64,000 nucleotides of DNA from Amycolatopsis palatopharyngis. GTDB lineage: Bacteria > Actinomycetota > Actinomycetes > Mycobacteriales > Pseudonocardiaceae. Position numbers and translations under genes: made by a program. Shown in pieces: positions 8,086 through 16,246 of this stretch. The notes beneath the pieces were generated by a model. That model made no database searches. It had not been told where the DNA came from and was given only the letters and a program-made list of their open reading frames with translations. The stretch spans positions 1-64,000 of the forward strand of contig NZ_PQHZ01000013.1 of assembly GCF_003385185.1 (NCBI RefSeq), in the 5' to 3' direction. The stretch's first letter is position 1. Each line of letters begins with the position of its first letter.

Positions 8086-10884
8086 TCAGAGCGCCGCACT
8101 TTCCCGGGAAAGTGCGGTGGTTGCGCGCGCACGTGTCCGCGCTTTCCCGGGAAAGTGCGGCACCAGGTCGGTGATCAGCTTCGCGGCCAGGTGGCGCCCG
8201 CGGTGCCCCACCAATACCGGCTCCGGCTCGGCATCGTCCGGCCCTGGGCGGGTCGCGTTGAGCAGGACGGCCTGCTGGTCGAGGACCACGGCACCGCAGC
8301 TCACCCTGGCGGCCCGCAGGACCGTGGCGCCGCAATCCCGGACGAGGGACTCCAGTTCGCCCTGCCCTTCCGGCAGCAACACGCGAACCGTGACTCCCCT
8401 GGCGACCGCCCTGCCGAGACCGGACAGGACCTCGTCGGTGGGGGTGGTCTCGGGTGCCAGCCAGATCGACTCGGTGGCCTCATCCAGCCGCGCTGGCAGG
8501 TCACGGGCAGGTATGAAGGCCTCCGGGTCGAGCAGGCTGTGCGCACCGACAACGGGTACCGCCTGGTCCAGCCGGACCCCGTTGAGTACACCCAGCGGGC
8601 TGTCGATCGGCGCACTGCGCACGGTGGCCAGGTCGGCAAGCAGGAAAAGGGTCCTGCGGGCCCGTGTGACCGCGGCACCGAACTGGCGGGCCCGCGCGGT
8701 GCCCGTCCAGTTGCCACCATTCGCAAGATCGAAAAGCACGGTGTCGTATCCACGGCCGTGACAGGACCTGGCAGTTCCGACGCCCACGGCGAGGGCCTCG
8801 TCGGCGTCGCGCAGCGCGGCGAGGGCAGCACCTGCCTGTTCCCGCTGTGCCGTGAGCACGCCGAAACCACCTGTGCGCTTGGCCGCGAGGGTCCTCGCGA
8901 GTACCGCGCCGAGCGGCCAGGACGCCACTCCGGCCGGAACGGATCCCAGTGTCGAGGCATCGATCAGCACGATCTCGGCGACCGGTCCTGGATCGCGTCT
9001 CGGTGAACTGCCGCAGTGCAGGACCTTGTAATGCAGGTTGTTGGCAAGCGTGCGCAATGACCCGCCGAGACGGAACTGCCTCGTCAACACCGCACAGCCT
9101 GGATGCCGCGCGGCGTCCTCCGGGGAGCGGATACCGCAGTGGGCGAACACATCGGTGGTCAGCCAGGTACGCACTTCGGGCAGTGCGCGGATCGACGCGG
9201 GCCGTACCACCGGTCCCGGCTGGAGGAAGTCGCCGAACAGGACCGCGCTCTCCGCCGCCCTGGACACGGCGAGCAGCACCTCGGCGAGCCTGGCCGCGGC
9301 CGCCTGATCGACGAGCACCACATCGAACTTCTGCTGGGCCACGACCTGGTGTGCCCTGGCAGTACCGAGCGTCGTGGCCACGACCTGGGCGCCGGCGATC
9401 GCGGCTGCCTCGGCCTCCTCGCGCAGCCGCAGTGTCCGCTCGGTGAGCCAGCCGAGCCGCTCCAGCAGCCGATCTCGGCAGCTGGTGTCGCCGGCTCGCC
9501 TGCGCAGGATCTCTCGGTGCTGGTGCCGCGACGGCAGGTCGTGTCGCCTGCAGTCGGCGTGGAAGCGGCGATCCTGCTCGGTGGCGACGCCGGCGTTGCG
9601 GATCTGGGTGATCTTGCGGCGTAGTGCCTCCGCCGTGGTGTGCAGCTCGGACTCGGTACGAGCCGCGAGGTCCAGCGCCAGTTCGGCGGTGACGAGTTCG
9701 TCGTCGAGACGCACGAGGTCGGCAGGCGTGAAGGGGTGGGCCGCGGCAGCGCACTCCGCGATGCGCTCCGCGAGCTCGGCGCACCGCTCCTGTAGTGCGC
9801 GCCGGTTCCTGCGTTGGGACCACCGGCCACGTGCGCATGCGACACCGGTGGCGGGCAGACCGTCGAGTTCGCTGGTGAGGTCAGCCATTCGTTCGAGCTG
9901 GGCGCGTTGTTCGGCGATCTCCGTCCAGTTCTCGCGCGCTCCGCGCAGTCCTGCCTGTGCGGCCTCCAGTTCTCGCGCGGCGGCGGAATGCTGTTCCTCG
10001 ACGAGGATGAGTTCACCACACAGCGCTCGCAGCCGGCTTGCCTGTTCGAGACGTTCACCTGCGGCGAGGAACGCATCGTGGTCGTATCCGGCGAGTTCGG
10101 CGTCGAGTACGGCCAGCGCTTCCCCCGCGCCTTCCAGCTCGGCGAGATCCTCCTGCACAGCCCGGCGTTCGGCGTCGAGCTCGCATGAGAGCGTCGCGAC
10201 GACGTGCTGGTCGGCGGGAACACCGACGCGGGCGACCTTGCCGGGCGAGAGGCGCCGTCGCAACGCGAGTACCGCGTCGTCCACGGCGGACCCCACCGGC
10301 GAGACGAGCAGCACTCGTTTACCGACGGCTACCAACTCTTCCACCGCCGCGGTGATCACCGAGGTCGTTCCGGTGCCGGGCGGGGTCCAGGCCAGCTGCA
10401 CCCCCGGTGCGAGACAGGCGCGGTAGGCGGCCTGCTGCTCGTCGGTGAGCCGCGCGGCGGCACAGCCACGGGAGGGGATCTCGTCCACCGAACCGGCGGC
10501 GAGGCGGTCGGCCAACGGCGCCCTGGTGGGAGCACGCAGGCCTTCCGCGAGCCTGCGCAACAGCAATCGGGGACTCAGCGCGGCGGTCCAGGCCCGGTCG
10601 CAGCCAGCCGGAACGGGCCCATCCACTCGCAGGTAGAGGACGCCGTCGCTGAACCGCGCGGCGTCGGCGGGAATGGCGAGTCCCTTTCGTGGTCCCTGTT
10701 GGCCCGCAAGGCAGAGATGACGCAGATTGTCCGGTTCGATGCGCCGCCCGCGCAGGTCGACCGAGTAGTGACCGGGCTCAGGCAGCGGCGTCAACGTGTC
10801 GAGCAGGTTCCACTCGCCGAGTTCGCGAGCATGCTCCAGCTCCTGCTCGACAGCGCGGGCAGCCTCGCGCCGCCAATCGGTCAT
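8086..10884 (-). CDS. SF1 helicase-like protein with degenerate ATPase motifs and PLD-like C-terminus
   Basis: 932 aa, no signal peptide. The overall motif order matches Upf1/UvrD-type superfamily 1. There is a Walker A-like PPGTGTTS at about 168-175, a long helical insertion (about 200-480), a motif II-like VLVDQAAAARLAEVL at about 522-536, LFGDFLQPGPV (motif III), LTRQFRLGGSL (motif IV) and GAAVTRARRTLFLLAD (motif VI). The Walker A lysine is Thr173 and the Walker B glutamate is Gln527, both confirmed in the DNA, so normal ATP hydrolysis is doubtful. The C-terminal 150 residues resemble a phospholipase-D-like fold (VTVRVLLPEGQGELESLVRDCG) but lack HxK. The last roughly 20 residues are encoded by palindrome element copy 2. 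I start at ATG 10884, with AAAGGGG upstream; an ATG at 10917 is possible. Confidence 0.82.
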   Translation of the reverse strand: MTDWRREAARAVEQELEHARELGEWNLLDTLTPLPEPGHYSVDLRGRRIEPDNLRHLCLAGQQGPRKGLAIPADAARFSDGVLYLRVDGPVPAGCDRAWTAALSPRLLLRRLAEGLRAPTRAPLADRLAAGSVDEIPSRGCAAARLTDEQQAAYRACLAPGVQLAWTPPGTGTTSVITAAVEELVAVGKRVLLVSPVGSAVDDAVLALRRRLSPGKVARVGVPADQHVVATLSCELDAERRAVQEDLAELEGAGEALAVLDAELAGYDHDAFLAAGERLEQASRLRALCGELILVEEQHSAAARELEAAQAGLRGARENWTEIAEQRAQLERMADLTSELDGLPATGVACARGRWSQRRNRRALQERCAELAERIAECAAAAHPFTPADLVRLDDELVTAELALDLAARTESELHTTAEALRRKITQIRNAGVATEQDRRFHADCRRHDLPSRHQHREILRRRAGDTSCRDRLLERLGWLTERTLRLREEAEAAAIAGAQVVATTLGTARAHQVVAQQKFDVVLVDQAAAARLAEVLLAVSRAAESAVLFGDFLQPGPVVRPASIRALPEVRTWLTTDVFAHCGIRSPEDAARHPGCAVLTRQFRLGGSLRTLANNLHYKVLHCGSSPRRDPGPVAEIVLIDASTLGSVPAGVASWPLGAVLARTLAAKRTGGFGVLTAQREQAGAALAALRDADEALAVGVGTARSCHGRGYDTVLFDLANGGNWTGTARARQFGAAVTRARRTLFLLADLATVRSAPIDSPLGVLNGVRLDQAVPVVGAHSLLDPEAFIPARDLPARLDEATESIWLAPETTPTDEVLSGLGRAVARGVTVRVLLPEGQGELESLVRDCGATVLRAARVSCGAVVLDQQAVLLNATRPGPDDAEPEPVLVGHRGRHLAAKLITDLVPHFPGKARTRARATTALSRESAAL
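8094..8160. repeat. Paired palindrome element, copy 2, inside the helicase 3' end
   Basis: The core CTTTCCCGGGAAAG recurs at 8099-8112 and 8142-8155, 43 bp apart. The first palindrome is perfect over 24 bp (8094-8117). The spacer shares GGTGGTTGCGC and CGCACG with copy 1. Here the element is translated: it supplies the tail FPGKARTRARATTALSRES of the helicase-like protein, whose stop falls just beyond it. It may also terminate the transcript. Confidence 0.8.
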
Positions 10885-11008
10885 CACCACCCCTTTGGGT
10901 CGCGTCGGTTGATCCACTCTGAGTAAACCAACTGTGCCGAATCAAATACAGAGCGTAGTCCGAATGGAGTAGCGCAGCCGTGTCGCGGCGGCATGATAAA
11001 GAAGGCGC

Positions 11009-11329
11009 GTGAACCTCGACGATCTGATCCAGCGGCTGCGCGAGTTCGCCGACGCGCGCGACTGGGAACCGTTCCACACACCGAAGAACCTGGTCATGGC
11101 GCTGTCGGGCGAGGTGGGCGAGCTGACGGCGCTGTTCCAATGGCTGACTCCGGAGGAGTCCGCGGGCGCCATGCGCGACCCGCAGCTGCGGCCCGAGGTA
11201 CTCGACGAGATCGCCGACGTCACCCTCTACCTGGTCCGGCTGGCCGACATGCTCGGCATCGATCTCATAGAGGCGGCGAACGCCAAGATCGACCGCAACG
11301 AGGTTCGTTTCCCGCGCGCCCAGAAGTAG
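11009..11329 (+). CDS. MazG-like nucleotide pyrophosphohydrolase
   Basis: 106-aa all-alpha protein of the MazG/dCTPase (RS21-C6) type. The metal-binding motif is SGEVGELTALFQW (residues about 33-45, ExxE) followed by EVLDEIADVTLYLVRLAD (about 63-80, ExxD). Such enzymes hydrolyse (d)NTPs, often non-canonical ones, to NMP and pyrophosphate. Single-domain length fits. The start is GTG (VNLDDLIQRLREFADARDW). It is divergent from the helicase-like gene across about 120 nt. Substrate is not predictable from sequence. Confidence 0.9.
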   Translation: MNLDDLIQRLREFADARDWEPFHTPKNLVMALSGEVGELTALFQWLTPEESAGAMRDPQLRPEVLDEIADVTLYLVRLADMLGIDLIEAANAKIDRNEVRFPRAQK

Positions 11330-11346
11330 GGGCGTCGTCCGGTGGC

Positions 11347-12150
11347 TTACCTGCCTCCACCCGCTGTTTCCAACCGGGGGCCTGCGACACCGGCCCCGTA
11401 GTCGCCGTAGCGCACCGGCACCGGGGAGCGCGCGGACAACGCCTCCCACAAGGCGAGTTCCCTGCGCGGACCGGCGTCGGCGTCCCCCTGCGACGCCGAC
11501 CCGGCAAGCAGCCCCACAGACGCGGGGCCGATCCGGTGGGTGAGTACCTGGATGGTGTGCAGCAGGTCCTCGACCCTCCCGGCCGTCACGGCTGGGAGGT
11601 GTCCTTCGTCCAGCAGGAGGTGCATATTGCGGGTCGGCACACCGGTCGTCCTGCTGATGCGCAGGAGCTGACCGACGAGGTTGCGCCGGGCCAGCCAGGG
11701 ATCTCGGCGCGCCCGAACCACCACATGTCTCGGGTGGCGCTCACCCAGCATCCGCACCCAGTGCAACACCCGGTCGCTCGGAGCCGTCCCGAGCACCGGG
11801 ATCAGTGGCGGGATCTGCGGGTCGGTGGTGGCACCGCATCCCTCGAGTACCGCCCGTATCCGAACGTCGAGGTACTCCAGCAGCCCGCGCGGCGTACCGT
11901 CCAACGCCGTGGCCTCCGGCAACCAGGTCGCATCAATCCACAGTGGACGACGAGCGCGCACAGCCTGCGCTGCCGCCTCGGCCAGCCGGGCTACGACCCG
12001 CTGTTGCCGATCCCCCGCGCCATTGACCAGCTCCACCAATACGACCGGATCCGTGGACCGGCCCGCCGCCAGCAGGCCGAGCGCCTCCAGTTCCCCCGGC
12101 TCCCCCTGGACCGCGAGCAGCGGCGCAAGCTCCTCCCTCATGCCGCGCAT
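11347..12150 (-). CDS. Hypothetical protein, possible beta-family (PF14350-like)
   Basis: 267-aa soluble protein. The N-terminal segment GEPGELEALGLLAAGRSTDPVVLVELV and the C-terminal RRELALWEALS have the spacing of 'beta family' proteins found near phage and defence loci, but similarity is faint and no catalytic residues are known. The start ATG at 12150 has AAGGGGAG about 6 nt upstream; an ATG at 12180 lacks this. It is convergent with the MazG-like gene. Treat the family as tentative. Confidence 0.6.
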   Translation of the reverse strand: MRGMREELAPLLAVQGEPGELEALGLLAAGRSTDPVVLVELVNGAGDRQQRVVARLAEAAAQAVRARRPLWIDATWLPEATALDGTPRGLLEYLDVRIRAVLEGCGATTDPQIPPLIPVLGTAPSDRVLHWVRMLGERHPRHVVVRARRDPWLARRNLVGQLLRISRTTGVPTRNMHLLLDEGHLPAVTAGRVEDLLHTIQVLTHRIGPASVGLLAGSASQGDADAGPRRELALWEALSARSPVPVRYGDYGAGVAGPRLETAGGGR

Positions 12151-12580
12151 GTTGCACTCCCCTTCACCACGACGACTCACAGCCTGAGCCGCAATCGCGA
12201 GTCAGGGCCCACCATTCCGCGGCAAGCCGTTCAGTATTCACCAACCTGCGCCGTATTTGTTCCGCCGTTCGGGTTAGGCAAAATTGCCCACATTCAGGCC
12301 GGCACGGTCCACTTTGAACCAAGGGCCCCTGACGACGAAACCGCGTTCCTGATCTCGGAGTCGTGTTCGGTGAACAGGGGGTAGAGCATTCCATCTACAA
12401 AGCTGCCGATGCCGATGATCGCCATCGTGTGCTCGTTATCGCGAATAGGGGTCCGGACAACGTATTCGCTGTTCACTGTGAGTACTCACGCGACCACAAC
12501 AGTTGCCGGGGAACCGGACGGCGGCGAGACTCGTCCAAGTCACGCCTGTTTGGATCCGAGTTCCCAGTGGGGGTACCTCC
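12151..12580. promoter_or_regulatory. Intergenic region with 12-bp perfect palindrome
   Basis: 430 nt of lower GC without a convincing gene. GTGAGTACTCAC at 12478-12489 is a perfect palindrome about 90 nt before the SAV_915-like start, and TGTTCGGTGAACA at 12364-12376 is an inverted repeat with 5-bp arms. Both are candidate operators for cassette A. No terminator was obvious. Confidence 0.4.
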
Positions 12581-12910
12581 GTGAACGACACTGCCATGGA
12601 GCCGGAGGCCACGACTCCGATCCCGCCCGAGTTCCCACCTGTCGTCTACCTACCCTGCGCCTCGCACGTCAGTGACCCAAGCGAATCCGTGGTCGAGCTG
12701 CGCGAGACCAGGGACGGCCGGATGGCGCTCATGGCGTACTCCGCGCTTGATCGGCTGAAGTACTGCTGCGGCGACCAGCAGCCGTGGATGGTCGTACCGA
12801 CCCCGACGCTGGACAAGATCCAGCAGGTTCAGCCGTTCGACCTGTTGTTGCTGGACGTCATCATCCCGCCCGAGCACCGGCACGGCGCCGGGGGTGAAGG
12901 CGATGCCTGA
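12581..12910 (+). CDS. SAV_915 family protein
   Basis: About 109 aa. The core ETRDGRMALMAYSALDRLKYCCGDQQPWMVV followed by LLLDVIIPPEHR resembles the SAV_915/SseB-N-like family of small soluble actinobacterial proteins often encoded next to WXG100-type cargo. Role unknown. I place the start at GTG 12581 after GGGGG; ATG 12596 and GTG 12503 are alternatives. Its stop overlaps the ATG of the next gene, so translation is probably coupled in cassette A. Confidence 0.7.
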   Translation: MNDTAMEPEATTPIPPEFPPVVYLPCASHVSDPSESVVELRETRDGRMALMAYSALDRLKYCCGDQQPWMVVPTPTLDKIQQVQPFDLLLLDVIIPPEHRHGAGGEGDA

Positions 12911-13196
12911 CGGCACCGGCTACCAGGCCGATCCTGGCGTGATCGACGGCATCGCGAGCACCCTGCGCAAGGCCGCAACGCACCTCGACGGGCTGGGCAA
13001 CAGCACACCGGCGACCCCGGACGCGGGCGATGCGAGCGCGGCGGTGGCGGCCATCCTCGGCAAGCTCACCGACAGCGCGGGACAGCTGGTCATCGGCACG
13101 AACGCGGCGGGCGACGCGGTCGCCGACGGCAGCGCAGCGTATGCCGAGACGGAGGCACAGGCAGGCGATGCCGTGACGGCATCGGGGGGTGAGTGA
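12903..13196 (+). CDS. Small ESX/WXG100-like protein
   Basis: 97-aa helical protein without a signal peptide. The pattern DPGVIDGIASTLRKAATHLDGL...SAAVAAILGKLTDSAGQLVIGTNAAGDAVADGSAAYAETE is the two-helix layout of T7SS cargo of the EspC/WXG100 size class, with YAETE close to the YxxxE secretion motif. A clear WxG turn is absent. It overlaps the SAV_915-like gene by 8 nt and sits directly before the large effector, as partner proteins do. GTG 12894 is an alternative start. Confidence 0.72.
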   Translation: MPDGTGYQADPGVIDGIASTLRKAATHLDGLGNSTPATPDAGDASAAVAAILGKLTDSAGQLVIGTNAAGDAVADGSAAYAETEAQAGDAVTASGGE

Positions 13197-13198
13197 GG

Positions 13199-14386
13199 AT
13201 GCCGATCGACACCAAGATCGAGGGCGATCCCGGCAGCATCACCACGGCCGCGACCTGGGTACGGGACTCGCTGGCCGCGCGAATCACGGAAACCGCGACG
13301 CGGATCTACAGCGCGCGCAACAGTGCCGACGCGGGGTGGACGGGCAACGCGTCGGAGGCGTTCCGGACCCGCATGACCCAGGGTGCGGGCGAGGCGGACG
13401 ACTTCGCCAAGATCGCCAAGACGATGGCCCAGAACCTCGACGATCTGGCCGCCGACCTCACGCGCGCCCAGGCCGATATGACCCGCATCCGCGGCGAGGC
13501 CGCCACAGCGGGTCTCGCGGTCAACGGCAACGTGATCGCGGATCCCGGTCCGGGGCCCGCAGCTCCCGGTGCCGCGCCCACCGGTGAAGCCGCGACCCCC
13601 GAGGCCGTGCAGGCGCACGGGGAGGCGGTCGCGGCACAGCAGACCCACGCCGCCAAGGTGAAGGCGTTCGAAAAGGCAACGGCCGACGCCGACGGTGTCC
13701 ACAGGTCGTGGAAGGGCAGCGTCGAGACGATTGCGGCCACGGCGAACAAGGAGGCGCCGAACCCCTGGTTCAACGTCGCCACCGTGGCGGGAACGACCAT
13801 CGCGGCGGGCGCGGGAGCCAGGTACTCCTCGTTCCTGCTGAAGGGCGCGCAGCATTACGTCGACGACGCCGCGCAGGCGGCGCGGCACGTGAAGTCGTTC
13901 GGCAACATCGTCATCGACCACAAGGGGTTCTACAGCCAGGTCGACCGCGCGGCAGCCAGCACCAGGGCGGCCAGCGCGCTGGCCGACGACGCCGCAAAGG
14001 TGCCGAGCAAGGTGAACTCGTTCGGGCTGAAGCTCGGTGGCGGCCTAGCCGTCGCCGGGATCGCCTACGACATCGCCAATGGCAAGCCGGTTGGCCAGGC
14101 CGTGGTGTCGGGAGGCGTGGGCTTCGGTGCGTCGGTCGCGGCAGGGGCCGTGGTGGGCACGATGATCGGCGGCCCGGTCGGTACCGCCGTGGGAGCGGTT
14201 GTGGGAGCCGGGGTTGGCGTCTTCACCTCCGGCATGGTCGACTCGCTGTATGAGAACGGCATCGGCGAGGTCGGCCAGGCGATCGAGGACGGCGGCAAGG
14301 CGATCGTGGATACCGGAAAGGCGATCGCCGACGGGGCCAGCGCGGTCGCGGGCGGCGTGAAGGACGCCTGGGATGCCGTCTTCTGA
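13199..14386 (+). CDS. WXG100-type effector with Gly-zipper C-terminus (cassette A)
   Basis: 395 aa. Residues about 1-100 form a WXG100-like helical hairpin with AGWTGNASEAF (Trp47), the expected T7SS targeting domain. A Pro/Ala/Gly linker follows (about 115-135), then a helical middle. The C-terminal 100 residues are a hydrophobic Gly/Ala-rich segment (GASVAAGAVVGTMIGG, then AVGAVVGAGVGVFTSG) followed by amphipathic repeats (KAIVDTGKAIADGASAVAGG). This resembles membrane-inserting toxins; no enzyme motif is seen. It overlaps the downstream membrane protein by 14 nt. A second copy of residues about 115-395 occurs at 29310-30164. Toxin role is inferred. Confidence 0.78.
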   Translation: MPIDTKIEGDPGSITTAATWVRDSLAARITETATRIYSARNSADAGWTGNASEAFRTRMTQGAGEADDFAKIAKTMAQNLDDLAADLTRAQADMTRIRGEAATAGLAVNGNVIADPGPGPAAPGAAPTGEAATPEAVQAHGEAVAAQQTHAAKVKAFEKATADADGVHRSWKGSVETIAATANKEAPNPWFNVATVAGTTIAAGAGARYSSFLLKGAQHYVDDAAQAARHVKSFGNIVIDHKGFYSQVDRAAASTRAASALADDAAKVPSKVNSFGLKLGGGLAVAGIAYDIANGKPVGQAVVSGGVGFGASVAAGAVVGTMIGGPVGTAVGAVVGAGVGVFTSGMVDSLYENGIGEVGQAIEDGGKAIVDTGKAIADGASAVAGGVKDAWDAVF

Positions 14387-15221
14387 AGCCCTGCGCCGGC
14401 CACCCGAATGGCCCGCGAGCGGCTCGCGCTACCGCCTGGCCTTCGGTTTCAGCGTGGCCCTGCTGGTGATCGCACCGCTGGGAATCGGCCTGTACTACCT
14501 GTCCATCGGCTCGTCCGCGGGAGGCAGGTACGCACTGGCGTTCGCGGCGCTCGGCGCGCTCGTCGCATGGCTCGGTTACGAAACGCGTCTGCGGCAGCGG
14601 AAGCCGGTGGAGGCGGTCACGAACGTCCGGACCGAGGACGGGCGCGGCGCGCTGCGGATCCCGTACTCGTCGCAGATCTACTACGGGTATGGCCTGCTGA
14701 TGGGCGGGATCGCCCTGGTGTTCGTGATGGCGGCGGTGGAATCGGTGAGTGACTCCGTATTCGGCGGCGCATTCTTCGTTTTCGGTCTGCTGGCGTTGTT
14801 CTTCGCCTCGATGCCACTGCTGATGACCACCGGACGATTCGACAGGGGATATCTGCGCCTGTCTCCGGAGGGCATCTACCAACGCGGCTGGACGTTCGAG
14901 TCCTTCCTGCCGTGGGACCGCGTGATCGGGGTGTTTCCCCGCTACTCCGACGGCCCGCAGATCGTCGTCGTCGCGGAGGACGACACTCCGTGGCAACGAC
15001 GACAGATCACCAGGCTGTGGCGGCAGGACCGGCTGCCGAAAGTGCAGCGCCAGGATCGGCAGGGGCCGGTGCCGTTGATCGACATACCCGGCAAGTTCCT
15101 CGCCGTGGACCCGACGCTGGTCTACCACCTCGTCGGCTTCTACCTGGCGAACGAGCGTGCGCGCGCGGAGCTCGGGACCGAACAGGCGGTGCACCGGGCG
15201 CAGACGCAGGCATTTGGCTGA
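14373..15221 (+). CDS. Four-TM membrane protein, candidate immunity partner (cassette A)
   Basis: 282 aa with hydrophobic helices near residues 24-43, 50-68, 108-126 and 133-152, then a 130-aa soluble tail containing LPWDRVIGVF and ending ARAELGTEQAVHRAQTQAFG. The ATG lies inside the effector gene and overlaps its last 14 nt in another frame, a sign of tight translational coupling. The paralogue at 30151-30987 pairs with the second effector copy in exactly the same overlap. Coupling plus membrane location suggest it protects the producer from the Gly-zipper effector; this is inference. I recognise no named family. Confidence 0.75.
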   Translation: MPSSEALRRPPEWPASGSRYRLAFGFSVALLVIAPLGIGLYYLSIGSSAGGRYALAFAALGALVAWLGYETRLRQRKPVEAVTNVRTEDGRGALRIPYSSQIYYGYGLLMGGIALVFVMAAVESVSDSVFGGAFFVFGLLALFFASMPLLMTTGRFDRGYLRLSPEGIYQRGWTFESFLPWDRVIGVFPRYSDGPQIVVVAEDDTPWQRRQITRLWRQDRLPKVQRQDRQGPVPLIDIPGKFLAVDPTLVYHLVGFYLANERARAELGTEQAVHRAQTQAFG

Positions 15222-15263
15222 AGGAACTGCCCGCGCCCACCCTGTTGTGCCACGTTCGTCGGT

Positions 15264-16130
15264 GTGCACGCGAAGCGGAGTCATGAGCGCAAGCGCCAGG
15301 CCGGGCCGAACCTCGCAGGGCGGCTGGGCCGCGCCTGGGAAGCGGTGACCACGGCGCTGGCACTGCTGACGGCGATCTACCTGATCCTGAACACGATCGG
15401 TGCGACCAGGACGCTCCTGGAGCGGTACGTGGTGAAGCTGGACGGACAGCTGCTGGCCGCCATCGTCGCCGTCATGCTGGAAGTCGTGCTGATCGCGATC
15501 TACCAGCTCGGCCGACAGGTCCGGGGTGTGCGGGACACGGTAGCGGCGCAGACGGAGGACCGGATCGCCTACAACGTCAGCGAGGTCCTCACCACCCTCG
15601 ACGAGATCGCCGAGCGGGGGCGGCGCAGGGAACGGTCACTTGATGTTCTCGGGCTGACCCTGAACACCACCTGGCCGCAGATCCTGGCGTGGCTCACCTC
15701 CCACGACCCGCCATCGCACTGGCGGATCAGGCTGTACTACCTGGACCCGGACTTCCTCGCCGAATGTGGCGAACTACCTGCCGATTGGGCGGGTGAATCG
15801 GCGCGCAGCCAGGAGCGGATGCGCGAGATGCTCCTCAGGGAGGCCGGGGAGTTCGCGCAGCGAGGCATCGAGGTGACGCTGATCCACTACGCCTGCGTGC
15901 CGATCGTGCACGGCTTGCGGTTCGGTAACGGGGCCATGTTCCTGTCCTATCTGCAGTGGTCGGAGGCGGGCAAGATCCGCCCGTTCAACTTCTACGAGCG
16001 GATTCCGGCTGGAGACACGTCCGTGCGGGCGAGCCACTACCGAGACCTGCTCGAAAACTGGATCAATCGTGCTGCCTACAGGTCGAGCGGCGAGTGGAAC
16101 AGCGATATGGCCGCTGCCGAGCTGGACTAA
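15264..16130 (+). CDS. Two-TM protein with soluble C-terminal domain
   Basis: 288 aa. A basic N-terminus precedes two membrane helices (about 27-45 and 63-82). A coiled-coil-like linker (RGVRDTVAAQTEDRIAYNVSEVLTTLDEI) leads to a domain of about 170 residues (WRIRLYYLDPDFLAE, IEVTLIHYACVPIVHGLRFGNGAMFLSYLQW). The GTG start is 42 nt after cassette A, so it may be transcribed with it. I do not recognise the soluble domain; the pattern of hydrophobic strands suggests an alpha/beta fold. Whether it belongs to the cassette or is independent is open. Confidence 0.65.
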   Translation: MHAKRSHERKRQAGPNLAGRLGRAWEAVTTALALLTAIYLILNTIGATRTLLERYVVKLDGQLLAAIVAVMLEVVLIAIYQLGRQVRGVRDTVAAQTEDRIAYNVSEVLTTLDEIAERGRRRERSLDVLGLTLNTTWPQILAWLTSHDPPSHWRIRLYYLDPDFLAECGELPADWAGESARSQERMREMLLREAGEFAQRGIEVTLIHYACVPIVHGLRFGNGAMFLSYLQWSEAGKIRPFNFYERIPAGDTSVRASHYRDLLENWINRAAYRSSGEWNSDMAAAELD

Positions 16131-16164
16131 CAGGCAAACGTTACCTACGTGTTGCCGGAGGACT

Positions 16165-16189
16165 TGCCAAAAGTACTACCTTTGAGGCA
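16165..16189. promoter_or_regulatory. Imperfect inverted repeat upstream of gntP
   Basis: TGCCAAAAG...CTTTGAGGCA in the 116-nt gap before the permease, about 58 nt from its start. It is a candidate operator for the convergent GntR-type regulator at 17673-18374. Arms are imperfect (one bulge), so confidence is low. Confidence 0.3.
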
Positions 16190-16246
16190 GTGTGCTGGCC
16201 CACACGCCCAGGGCCGACTGGGTAACCGAGGTACGGAGTTGTTGTC

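Noticed and set aside
12294..12476. 60-aa minus-strand frame in the cassette A upstream gap
   Set aside because: It has some coding-like look (MAIIGIGSFVDGMLYPLF), but no RBS and no recognised family; it overlaps the likely promoter region.
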